From: Corbicula japonica
Taxonomy: Eukaryota > Mollusca > Bivalvia > Venerida > Cyrenidae
Length of the DNA: 64,000 nt
Direction: 5' to 3'
Assembly (NCBI GenBank): GCA_038501625.1
Contig: JAZAYU010000006.1
Location: 14,200,638-14,264,637, forward strand
This document shows, in pieces, positions 1-12,700 of this stretch (position 1 is the stretch's first letter; the number at the start of each line of letters is the position of its first letter). The translations under genes and the position numbers were made by a program. Below the pieces are notes generated by a model. The model worked only from the letters and a program-made list of their open reading frames with translations. It did not search any database and was not told where the DNA came from.

Positions 1-547
1 CAAGTCATGGAATAAGGAACAAGGTCCATAACTTCAATAAACAACCTTATAAAGGACATCAGAATGTAAACTTCTGAGGACATAAAAACACCAAAAATGA
101 CACAATGTTACACATTTCCAAGACCCTCCCGACAAACACAAATCCAAACAACTGTTCACATGTTTATGCCATAAGGACTTGTTCTAGTGTCAGTAAATCT
201 AAATTTCCTCATTCTGCAAACTTTCTGAGATCTAAGCCTTTCAATCACTTTTAACTTCCTTAAAATCTCTCACATCCATGCTAACACAATGTTGATTCAA
301 ATTCCTAGTTCAAAGACTTGCTTCAAACTTTCAAACCACTGCCCAAGGTTATAAAACTGAGCATGGAAACCAGTCACAAATCTCAAGCATCTGATTGGCT
401 GAAATGGCGACCAGTCGCCATTTCAGCCAATCAGATGCTTGAAATTTTAGACTGGTTTCCAATCTCAGTTTTATAACCTCAACCCACGCTGAAAATTCTG
501 CAGCTTCAAAAGAAACTGCCTCGTTCTAAAGCGACCTCAGAATCACA
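1..547 (-). other. Probable RasGRP 3' UTR (incomplete)
   Basis: Lies downstream of the stop codon at 550-548. I find no AATAAA or ATTAAA on the minus strand here, so the polyadenylation site is probably beyond the window. A complete family B palindrome (342-484) sits 64 nt after the stop. Confidence 0.55.
342..484. repeat. Family B palindromic MITE in the 3' UTR
   Basis: Arms run from GGTTATAAAACTGAGCATGG inward to GCGACCAGTCGC at the centre and back. The left arm has CAGTCACAAATC where most copies have CAGTCTCAAATC, and the right has GAAATTTTAGAC, so it has a few mismatches. Confidence 0.85.
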
Positions 548-718
548 TCAAACTTGAGAATCTGGTTGCAAACGCAGCACTTCCATTTGATCAAGTATAA
601 AAGAAACAGTCTCTCTGCGAATTCTGCCAATCTTGTTCAATAAAACAGCATTCTGGTCAGTCTGTGTTCTCAACATCAGTTTTAATCTCTCGTTTTCTTC
701 CTGTAACTTGTCACGCGC
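548..718 (-). CDS. RASGRP: RasGRP exon 17: C-terminal coiled coil and stop
   Basis: Residues 678-733 and TGA at 550-548. [19 protein letters not shown] continues the heptads of exon 16, and the end FILDQMEV resembles the tail of vertebrate RasGRP1. The last residues DSQV fit a class I PDZ ligand (S/T-x-V); binding is untested. Acceptor is AATTATTTCAG; phase 0. The intron before it is the longest of the gene (5150 bp). Confidence 0.9.
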   Translation of the reverse strand, partial: ARDKLQEENERLKLMLRTQTDQNAVLLNKIGRIRRETVSFILDQMEVLRLQPDSQV

Positions 719-3700
719 CTGAAATAATTATATTCAAAGACAATGTAACAGGATACAATAATTTGCTAAAATAGTTAACAACTAAAATGTGTCCTCTGAC
801 ACTGATGCCCCTACAGCTGCAACAACACCTGTAATAACAAAGGGCCATAACACTAGTAAAAATGGGTGCAGGAAAATATCCTTTCTTTACGATCATCTGC
901 ACATCCTGCTTGATCATCTGTGCAAGTTTGAAAGAAATCCACCTGATAGTTTAGGAGGAATTGTATGCCACAAGATTTGGGGGACGTATGGACAGACGGA
1001 CATATGGACGAGTGCAACTCTATGCTTCCTGCTTAGTGGGGGCATAAAAATCTTTACACAATAACCCTTAACTTAATAAATATGGGTTTTATTGCATGTG
1101 CTACCAGTGTAGATCCAGACCTGCAGCACATCTGTGCTGTCTTCTTTGGATCTAAACTGGTAGCAAGATGATCATCATCCGTGCCGTCTGATCAGGATCT
1201 GCACTGGTCGCATTTTGGTCAGAAATAACCTAATAAATCAAAAAGTAAACAGTTTAGATCCTGATCAGACGGCACGGATGTGCCGGCTGATCTGGATCTA
1301 AACTGTTTGCCCTAGCAATAAAGGTGTATCTATACAGGAAAGGGTTAACAATGACAAAAAATGCAAAGGAAGGTTGATGACCTTTTTGACAATTGTGTAA
1401 AAATAGCAGTTTTTTACCCTTCTAAATAAATCACTGACAAAATATTAATTATTCCCTAACTACAAATCTATTGGTTAAATACTGTTTGAGTGAACAGCTA
1501 AATGAGACAACTAAAGAAAAACAGCAAATAAATTTAAAGCTTGTTGTCGATTTCTGATTTTTCTGGCTTCTGTTTTCACTGGCTCCTGTGGTATGTAGCG
1601 TTTTGAGCACGATCTCTTATATATAAATAGTGATCTTGTCATCTTAAATTCATCTAATTTAACCCTTTTGTCCAAATATATGCCTATATGGCATGGGCAA
1701 ACAGTGTAGATCCCGATCAGATGGCACAGATGTGGGGTGTGTTTTGAATCTACACTGTTCGCACATGTGATAAAATCCACATATATATATGGAGCTAAGG
1801 GTTCACAAAACAGTTGACAAACTTTCACAAAATATACTTAAATCAGGAATGGTTTAGTTTCACACACAAACCAAAAAAAATTAAATTACAACAAAAAAAA
1901 TCACTTGTAAAGATAACTCATATCAGCCCATAATATGTCATTGTGATAACATTAAATAATGCTGTAAGATTTTCTCATCTATTCTTTGCGAAAGTGAATT
2001 TCTGTAACAAAATTTGAATGTGTAGTAATAGAAATCTTATTATTTAACCCTTTATTCCAAACTTAGTTTTATGATCTTGGGAGATAATCTTCACTGCTTA
2101 AAGTGTTTGATATTCCTCGAGTTTGATTTCTTTGAATTAAGGTTGGTCTATACACCGTACAGGAAGTTACAAACTGATTAGTAAACAATGTAGACCCTGA
2201 TCTGTGCCCAATGTTATAAAACTGAGCATGGAAGCCAGTCCCAAATCTCAAGCATCTGATTGGCTGAAATGGCGACTGGTCGCCATTTCAGCCAATCAGA
2301 CGCTTGAGATTTGAGACTGGCTTCCATGCTCAGTTTTATAACCTCCAGACCAGACTTCACAGATCAGCAGTATTGTCTGGCTCTACAAAGGTCAAATAAT
2401 CTTGATTTTGTGTAAGGCATTTTTATTTTACCGTTTTCAAATATTTTTTATATCACTGTTTAATTTGCAACATGAATACTGGTTCAAGAGTACTATCCGA
2501 CAGTGGTGTATCTGGCAAACAGTTCACATATGTTAACAAGTCTCTGGTTAAGAAGTAATTTTGTTTCAAAGTAGCCATACACAAGCCCTTCACTCCATAG
2601 GCTATTATACTGTGACCTTGACCTTTGACATACTGACCTCAAATTCTATATGGGTCATCTACTGGTGAAGCCAAACCTCCCTACTAAATTTGAGGACCAT
2701 AGGTGAATGCCTTGTCTAGTTATTGATCGGAAAAGGTTTTTGTGTGAAAGGCCATTGTGACCTTGACCTTTGACCTATTGACCTGAAAATCAATACGGTC
2801 ATCTACTGGTGATGACAAACCTCCCTACCAAATTTAAGGACCAAAGGTGAAAGAATTGTCAAGTTTTAAATTGGACAAGGTTTTTGTGTTTAAGGTCGCA
2901 GTGACCTTGACCTCTAACCTACTGACCTGAAAATCAATAGGGGTCTTCTACAGGTGATGACAAACCTGCCTATCAAATTTAAGGACCATAAATGAAAGCA
3001 TTGTCTAGTTATTGATCGGACATGGTTTTTGTTTTGAAAGTCACTGTGACCTTGACCTTTGACCTACCGACCTTAAAATCAATAGGGTCTTTTACTGGTC
3101 ATGATCAGCCTCCATAACAAATACAAAGACTCAATGTCTGAAAGCAATGTCTAGTTATTGATCAGACAAGACGTGGTCTACAGACCAACCGACCAACATG
3201 GGCAAAGCAATAAAGCCCTGCTTCTTCAAAGGGGGCATAATTACATAACTATCCGATTTCCCTACGACATTTGTTGTATTCAATGGAACAAACCTGTACA
3301 GGCATTTTAGTTGTGATTGACAGAATGTTAGTCCGTAATTGTCGAGAAAAAGTTGTCTGAGCTTGCCCATGGCTTTTTTAAACTTAAATAAGATAGAATG
3401 TTTGTACTTTAAATTCTTAGAATAAACCAGTAACTGTAAATAAATTGTTGGATACTGCTCCTGTCACTTATCCGATAATAATTCTTTCAGACTCTGTTGT
3501 GCTGCACATACACAGTTTTCCGATGATTTTCTTATATCTCTAGCTTCGGCAGGGACTTCAGTTTTTATCCATGTCCTTCATATATATCCCAAACTGTGTA
3601 GATCCAAACCAGCCAGCATATTTGTGCTGTCTGATCAGGATCTGCAGTTTACCAATTGATTTATTAGGTTTTTTCTGACCGAAAAGCAAACAGTGCAGAT

Positions 3701-6700
3701 CCTGATCAGACAACACAGTGGATCTTCACTGGTCACATATGGAATAAGAAGTCTATATATGGAGTAAAGGGTTATTGTATGAAAGCCTTTACTTCAAATC
3801 AAATGTCTTTCAATAATTTATAGCAAAACAGAAAAATATTGTCCGATACTACTCCCGCACCAGCATATCTGCTGAGTTTTCTTTAACAAGTTAAAAACTA
3901 AATCTAAAAATGAAAACAAGAGGAATATGTGTCCTAGGTATAATAACTAGACTAGCCTAGTCTAATCCTGCACCAACATCAGTCTGATGGCACCACTCCA
4001 TACAGGGCAGAAGGTTATAAAGCTGAGATTGGAAGCCAGTCTCAAATCTCAAGGATCTGATTGGCTGAAATGGCGACTGGTCAGATGCTTGAGATTTGAG
4101 ACTGGTTTCCATGCTCAGTTTTATAACCTTGGGCCCAGTCCTCTGAGTAAAGCTGTGTACCACTTTACTCCATGTAATATATGCATTTCAACGCATGCTT
4201 GACCAGTGTAGATCCAGATCAGCCAGCACTTCTTTCTATCTTATCAGGATCTAAACTGTTTGCTTATGGGTCAGAAATAACCTAATAAATCAAAAAGCAA
4301 ACAGTGTAGATCCTGATCTGACAGCATAGTTCAGAAAGCTGATCTGGATCTACACTGGTTGCACACAAATTAATTATGGATATGGCTCATAACCTGTGTG
4401 AAAAGAGTAAATCAAGATCAACCTCCAAATACATGCAGTCTGATCATGTTCTACATTGTTCACTTCTAGATAGCACATGGAATATAAGCCGCTTCCTTGG
4501 AGTCAAAGGTTAAAATACTTTAACCCTTTACCGATATACCATAATTGTGTGGGTGAACTGTTTAGATCCAGATCAGTGGGCATATTCATGCTGTCTGAGC
4601 AGGATCTAATCTGTTTGCTTTTATATTCATTAGGTTATTTCTGACCAGGATACAACCAGTGCAGATCCAGATCAGAAGGCACAGATGTGCTGGCTGATCT
4701 GGGTCCACACTGGTTGCACATATGTTAAAATGCATACATATGGATGAAAGGGTTATAGATTGTCACTTATCTGACAAGTCATGAATGAGAAAAAGGTTCA
4801 TTTGATTATACACTTTACATGCTGGCTACAATTTTTTCTGAATAATATTTTCTGGAAATAATATTCACACCAAAGTACAGTGCCGAAGGTTATAAAACTG
4901 AGCATGGAAACCAGTCTCAAATCTCAAGCATCTGATTGGCTGAAATGGCATCCAGTCGCCATTTCAGCCAATCAGATGCTTATGACTTGTGACTGGTTTC
5001 TAAACTCAGTTTTATAACCTTCAGCCCAGATTTCTACGAGACCACTCTAGATTTTCCCAAAATATATCGGAACCTAGGATTCTGCAGTCACAAAAAAACC
5101 ACAACAACTAAGGCAGACAACTTACTGTATTCTTCCTGATTTGTTTGCGACTAGCAGCAAGAGAAAAAAAAATGAAGAAAATTAATGATATTGTAAACAA
5201 CATTTCATATTACTTTTTTATTACATTTCTTCTTCAATTTAACAACTAAGGACTGTTGTGAAATCATTCTTATTCATGGCAGACTAAATATTTGTAGATT
5301 TCAGTCGAGAAAATTTTGTAGATTTCACAGTCGAGAAAATTAACACTTAAAATTGCCAAGAAAATCACCTTAGTACATACAATTTTGTGTAGAAAGGTAT
5401 AATAAATAAATGGTGTAAGTATTTACTCCATGGATATGCTCTTAATCACATGGGCGACCAGTGTAGATCCATCCCTGCATCTTAATCATGATCTACACTG
5501 TTTACTTCTTGTTCCAATATAACCAAATAAATCTAAAAGTGACAATTTAGATCTGACCTTAAGTTGGTCTGGATCTACAATGGCCACCCATGAGAAAAAA
5601 GCCATATTTCATGGAGTAGAATAAATAACAGCCCTTCTTTGAATTGTATGACACCTTGGCAAGTGCTAAATCAGGTCCCAAGGTTATAAAACTGAGCATG
5701 GAAACCAGTCTCAAATCTCAAGCATCTGAAATGGCGACCAGTTGCCATATCAGCCAATCAGATCCTTGAGATTTGAAACTGGTTTCCATGCTCAGTTTTA
5801 TAACCTTCAGCCCAGAGCAAAAAGAGATGGCCAGATAAAAGCAAACAAATTCTGATATAGCAGTGTACCTCTTCAGCTTTCGACAATCGTTGATGAAGTT
5901 CTCTATACTCCCCTTCATCCCCAAGCTCACTAGGTAATGGATCAACAAAGTAGCACTCTTCTGTTTGTGTCCCTCGATGAACGCGAGTCCTCTTCTGGCG
6001 TTGCGACATCTTACGTTTAGTGGAATAAGAAAGGTCTTGACTACCTGACCCTAAAAACAAATATCTCCATGACAACCAAGTTTTCACAATCAATATCTAA
6101 TGGAAACATTTCCTTGTAAGAACACCTTTGATCATTAGTGAAACTGTCGACACAAAAACAAATAACTGACGAGAACCATTATCAATATAAAACCTTTTTG
6201 GTTTTTGAGTCTCCCCATACTATCAGCAATTTGTAGCAGCTTTTCGTATCAGCAAACCTCAATAATTTAACCATTTCCTCTATATATACACATTTTTATG
6301 CATGTGCGACCAGTATAGATCAAGATCAGCCGGCACATCAGTGCCGTCTGATCAGGATCTGCACTGGTCGCATTTTGGTCAGAAATAACCCAATGAATCA
6401 AAAAGCAAACAGTGCAGATCCTGATCAGATGGCACGTATGTGCTGGCTGATCTGGATCTACACTGTTTGCCTATGCAATAAAGGTGTGTCTATGGAGAAA
6501 AGGGTTAATTCTTTACTACATGGGATATGAATGATACCATGAGCATCCAGTATAGTCTATTCAGGATCTACAATGTTCACTTTTTTTGTCAGAAAAAATC
6601 TAATGATCTAAGAGAGACAATTTACATCCAAATCAGTCTTCACAAATGAGCAGGCTGATCTGGATCTACACTGGATGCTCCTGGTACACTGATCACACAT

Positions 6701-9700
6701 ATGCTGAAGATTATAGAACTAAGTTTAGAAACCAGTCTCCAATCTCAAGCATCTGATGCTTGAGATTTGAGACTGGTTTTCATTCTCAGTTTAATAAACT
6801 TGGGACATGGGATATAAGCCATATCCTTGAGGTAAAAAGTTATTTGGTTTTGGCATGGAAAGCCAATTGTTCAGTTTAAGTCAAGACTGCACAAATGTCC
6901 AATCTGCATAATAAAAAAGTGGCCTAATTGCAACCTGAAGTCAAGACAAAGTAATGGGTGTGATATTCAATCTTGGATCCTCTGGGTAGGACGATATAAT
7001 CCTTTCCTGTATAGATACAGCTTTATTGCTAGTGCGAACAGTTTAGATCCAGATCAGCCGGCACATCCGTGCCATCTGATCAGGATCTAAACTGTTCGCT
7101 TTTTGATTCATTAGGTTATTTCTGACCAAAATGTGACCAGTGCAGATCCTGATCAGACGGCACAGATGTGCCGGCTGATCTGGATCTACACTGGTCGCAC
7201 ATGCGAAAAAATGTTTATATATCAAGGAAAGGGTTAATTAACATGAATGAATTGTCTCACTGTGTGAGACTGTTTATACAGGCTAGCCTATCTAACTCAA
7301 ACAGTAAAGGTTTTTGTAAGACAATGCTCAGAGGTTCAAGTTTTCATTGAAACTACTCTTCTCTAAACTGATTGGGAAAATATGATCTAAAAGTAAATTC
7401 TGTTATATTTCAGCCTGGCTGACAAGGATGTGTCTGTTGATCATAGATGCTATTTAAAATATTTGTTTCAATTGTTAAAAATACCTACCATTTGATGAGA
7501 GAGAGTCAAGTCTACGATTACATGCCACACTTGCCTTGCTTCGGCATTCCATCACAACCAAGTCTTTACAATGTTTATGAGCATTAATACCACAATCTAA
7601 AAAAAAAAGCAAATAATCCTTTAAGCCCCGTCCAATCCAATCCCTTTATCATTTGTGTCCTCATAAATGGCATGCATGTCACATTTTGTATAAAAGGTAT
7701 AACAAATTGCAATTTACTGATATTTGACCTGGGCCCCAGATCATAAAACTCAAACTGGAGACCATTCTCAAATCTCGAGCATCTGATTGGCTGAAATTAA
7801 CTCCTTAATGAGGTATGACTAATTTTTTTAGGTCTCTTTTTGGTAAAGAATACACTGTTTGACTTAAAGTAAACAGATCTATTGGATAACGCTTTAATTT
7901 TGTGAGGTCAAAATTTTGTGTACTTATGAATTTGTGATGTTGTCAGACTCAAAACTGGATGTCGATGACCTCCCTTGTTCAGTATCCATATACAGAATAA
8001 AAAATAAAAACTTAACATCATTTAAGGAAATATTCATAAATAATTTTGCGAAGAACATTTAAATAATTAAATCAAATTAATAAATCATGGCCAAAAAAGG
8101 TATTATTTGTGGCATCTGAAAAGTTCAGAGTGACATTTTAAGTTGCCTATTTTCGGATATACATGTCCTTATTTTCAGATATATGGAAACTCATAATACA
8201 TTTGCGGTATTTATGAATTCGTGAGGTAAGTGGTTCACAAATATTAGGCGAAAATAAAACTAACAAGAACAAGTAACAGGAAATTGTCACAAAACCAATT
8301 TTTCATTTTCCAGACTGATGGCCAAGTGCAAATGTGTTTTTAAAGTCAGTAGATATACATAATGTGAAAAAGAAACAAAGTTTTATAATAACAGTGTATT
8401 CTCCCTTTTATATATACTTAAACTAGAATTATCACTGAAAGTGATTAAATACCCCCACATGTGTGCTTGATACTTGAACTGGGAATGATTCGAATCAATG
8501 GCATAATGTGCCCCACTTTCAATCCAAAGTGTCGTCTTCACAGTAGCCACATATACAGCAAGTTTCATCACAATATCTCATTCCTTCTAAATTTATTGAG
8601 CAGAAATGGTTTGAATATGTTAGTAACAGTGACCTTTACTTAACTTTTATCTTTAACTTTTATCTAACAACTGTGTGCCAAAAATTGTTTATATATGTGA
8701 AGCTTTTCATGATAAATCATCTAGAAACCATTTGTCTTTTTTTAGTAACAGTGAACAGTGACCGTGACCCAATCAGGCCCAATTTTAATACCAAGTTTTG
8801 TCTTCATTGACATAACCTATATAGCAATTTTCATCACAATATCTCATTCTGAACCAAAGTTATTAAGCATATACATTTTTTTTCTATTTTTAGTAACAGT
8901 GTCCTTGACTGGCCTTACTTTGAATCCCAAAAGTCATCTTCACAAAAACCACCAATACACCAAATTTCATTTAAGAATCTCATTCCAAGCTATAGTTTCT
9001 GAGTGGAAATGAAGTTTTGAAGTTTAAATAACAGTGACCTTGACCTTGAACCCACAGGCCCCAAAGTCAAACCTAACCTGTATCTTGTTATGTTACATCT
9101 GTGTTCCCAAAAAAATTAAATCTATGAAGTATTTCATGAGTTATCGTCCAGAAACAATTTTTCTATTTTAAGTAACACTGACCATGACATTGACCCCACC
9201 AGCCCCAAAGTCAAACTTGACCTGTATCTTGTGATGTTACACTTGTGTACCAAAATTTTTTTAAATAGTTGATGCCTTTCAGGAGTTATTGTCTGGAAAG
9301 CATTTTTCTATTTTTAGTAACAGTGACCTTGACACTGACCCCACCAGCCCCAAAATGGAACTTGACCTGTATCTTATGGCGATACATCTGTGTACCAAAA
9401 ATTATTAAATTCTGTCAAGCCTTTCATGAGTTATCATCCGGAAACGAAGAATCCGACCGACCGACTGACAAGCTCACTCCTATTTACCCCCTCAAACTTC
9501 GTTTGTGGGGGTATAATAAGGAGACACAAAATTGCTAATTAACGGATGGATGGACGACCAGGGGCATAGCATTATACATTGACATGAGGGCAAATCTGCC
9601 CTAAATCACTCACCTGATTCTAAAATACATGAAATGAAAGATAGAACAGAACACATTGAAGTAAAGTACAGTACCATAATTCCAAGTTTGGAGTCAATAA

Positions 9701-12700
9701 GCCAAAGCAAACTCTAGTTATTATGCTGAAACTGAATTTCTATTTTTAGCAACAGTGACCTTGACCTTGATCACAGACACTAGGGTAGCAATCCCAAGCT
9801 GCCTCTTGAAATAAGTTCCCATACACCAAGTGTGGAGTCAATAGGCCAAAGCAAACTCAAGTAATTAGGCAGAAACTGAATTTCTATTTTTAGCAACAGT
9901 GACCTTGATCACATACATGTGGGTAGCAATACCTAGCTGCCTCTTGATATAAGCTACCCATACACAAAGTTTGGAGTCAACAGGCCAAAGCAAACTTATG
10001 TAATTAAGTTGAACCGAATTTCTATTTTTAGCAACAGTGACCTTGACCTTGATCACAGACACCTGGTTAGCAATCCCAAACTGCCTCTTGATATAAGCTA
10101 CCCATACACCAAGATTGGAGTCATTAGGCCAAAGCAAACTCAAGTAATAAAGCAGAAACTGAATTTCTATTTTTAGCAACAGTGACCTTGACCTTCATCA
10201 CAGACATTGTTTGTAGCAATCCCAAGCTGCCTCTTGATATAAGCTACCCATATACCAAGTTTGGAGTCAATATGCCAAAGCAAACTCAAGTTATTAAGTG
10301 GAAACTGAATTTCTATTTTTAGCAACAGTGACCTTGACCTTCATCACAGAAACCTGGGTAGCAATCCCAAGCTGCATCTTGATATAAGCTACCCATACAT
10401 TAAGTTTGGAGTCAATAGGCCAAAGCAAACTCAAGTAATTAAGCAGAAACTATATTTCTATTTTTAGCAACAGTGACCTTGACCTTGATCACAGACACCT
10501 GGGTATCAATCCAAAGCTGCATCTTGATATAAGCTACTCATACAGCAAGTTTGGAGTCAATAGGCCAAAGCAAACTAAAGTTATTAAGCAGAATCTGAAT
10601 TTCTATTTTTAGCAACAGTGAGCTTGACCATGACCCTGTGGTCAAACCCTGACAATATGCGCCAGGGCACTTCATGGCAATACTTCTGTGAAAGTTTTGT
10701 TGAAATCCATTGAGAAATGTAGGAGGAGTTGCGCACAGAAGAAATTGTTTACGCCAGCCCTCCGGCCGCCTGCCCGCCTGCCCGCCCGCCCACCCGCCGA
10801 CGTACCCCAATCTAACAACCACTATTTTTCCTTCGGAAAACCTGGTTAATAAACCAGTTCTACAGTATATTGTTTAAAGATTAAGACCATAATTTAAAAT
10901 GTAAAACATGAATCCTTACCTTTACACTTCCAGCCTTGCTTTATTAAACCCCAAAGCTGAAAAAGTAAAACAGATAAATGGGAAAAACGGAAATCAAGTC
11001 TGAAAGTTATAAAACTATGATTACAAACCAGACTCAAATCTCAAGCATCTGGCCCCATGATTATAAAACTTTTTTCATGCTCAACTCAATTCTGTACTCA
11101 AACTTAAAATGTCTAGAACATTAACAATCTTCAAAAATAAGGAATAACTATCTGTTCAACAGTTGTTGTTGAGAGCAATTTTGCCACATTTTTTTAATTT
11201 AAAATATTTTATTTTATATAATGAACAGAAACAAAGCCATTGAGTTGAGCATGAAAAAAGTTTTATAATCACAGGGCCAGATTGCCTGAAATGGAGACAA
11301 GTCGTCATTCAGCCAATCAGATCCTTGAGATATGAGACAGGTTTCCATTCTCAGTTTTGTAATCTTGGGGCCTGGTATCACAAGTTAGATTCTGATTACT
11401 GGTCTCTGATCTCAGCATTATGATATCTTTGAACACATCCATGTAGTCTGATCTGGATCTACACTTTTTGCTCTTGGTCAGAATTAATCTACTTGTGATG
11501 ATAAAACTCACTACCAAATCCGAGGACTGTATGTCAAATCGTTGTCTTGTTATTAATCGGACAATGTTTGTTACTGACGGATGTACCTACTGTTGGACCA
11601 AACAACGCTGGCATGTGCAAAGCAATACAGCCCCACTTATTCAAAGGGGGCATAATAAAATGTTGATGCCCGCCCACCCAACAACATACCCCAATCTAAT
11701 AACCATGGTTTTCCAAAGAAAACCTGGTCAAAAGGTGTAAAAAGCAGATACTTTTTTTCGGAAGTATTTATAAAAATATGACACTAATGAATTTACAGTT
11801 GAGACATATATCATATTTCCAGAGAAATAATCTTTCTATTTGTTCTTCTTTCAAATCATTTAGAATATTATATTGCCTTTAACCCTTTCCTCCATAGATA
11901 CACATTTGTTGCACTAGCGAACAGTTTAGATCCAGATCAGCCGGGATATCTGTGCCATCTGATCAGGATCTAAACTGTTCCCTTTTTGATTCCTTAGGTT
12001 ATTTCTGAACAAATTTCTACCAGTGCAGATACTGATCAGACGTCACAGATGTGCCGGCTGATCTGGATCTACACTGGTCGCACATGCGATAAAATGCGTA
12101 TATATGGAGGAAAGGGTTACTGGGTTAAAGCATATTCCATTGGATTGCCACAGTACTTCAGTACTTCCAATCTACTTCAAGAAACTTCTCAAAATAGCAC
12201 ACCAACTAACAACAAAACTGATATAATTATTATTTTATGTGAAGATGTTTCCCAGCTGTTCATAAAATAAAATGTTTGAAAGTACTTCAAACATCAGCTT
12301 TGTTACATTGTTACATGTAACAGTAATGGCTCAACAGTAATCATAGTTTCATCCACAACAAAGAAATCTGGAAGAAATTATGGCACCTGACATCAGTTTA
12401 TAGGACAACATAAAATTCCAAATATGAAATAATGTCAAAATGACAACTTAAGAAATGATATAAAGAAAAGACAAAAAAAGACATCAAACAATTTTGAATG
12501 AAAAACAAAGTGGTAATAATTCCAGTCATGACCGAGAGATCATCAAACTCTGTGCTTGTACTTATTTGTGGCCAATGACAATGGAGGCTTTGTCAACAAA
12601 TTTTTTAGCTCATCAAACTTGAAAGAAATCCCAACTTACCAGGCCAGTACAGTGTATACAAAATGTTGGTTTAAAATAGGTGATTTCATGGAAGTCATGT

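Noticed and set aside
3987..4202. Several 60-110-codon frames within family A and family B copies (phrases such as VDPDQPAH and [15 protein letters not shown])
   Set aside because: The same peptides recur in every copy in different contexts, as translations of palindromic MITEs.
5126..5150. Treating the 25-nt microexon as constitutive
   Set aside because: Exons 16 and 17 join in phase 0 without it and continue the coiled coil; including it creates a stop. Kept as an alternative-exon candidate only.
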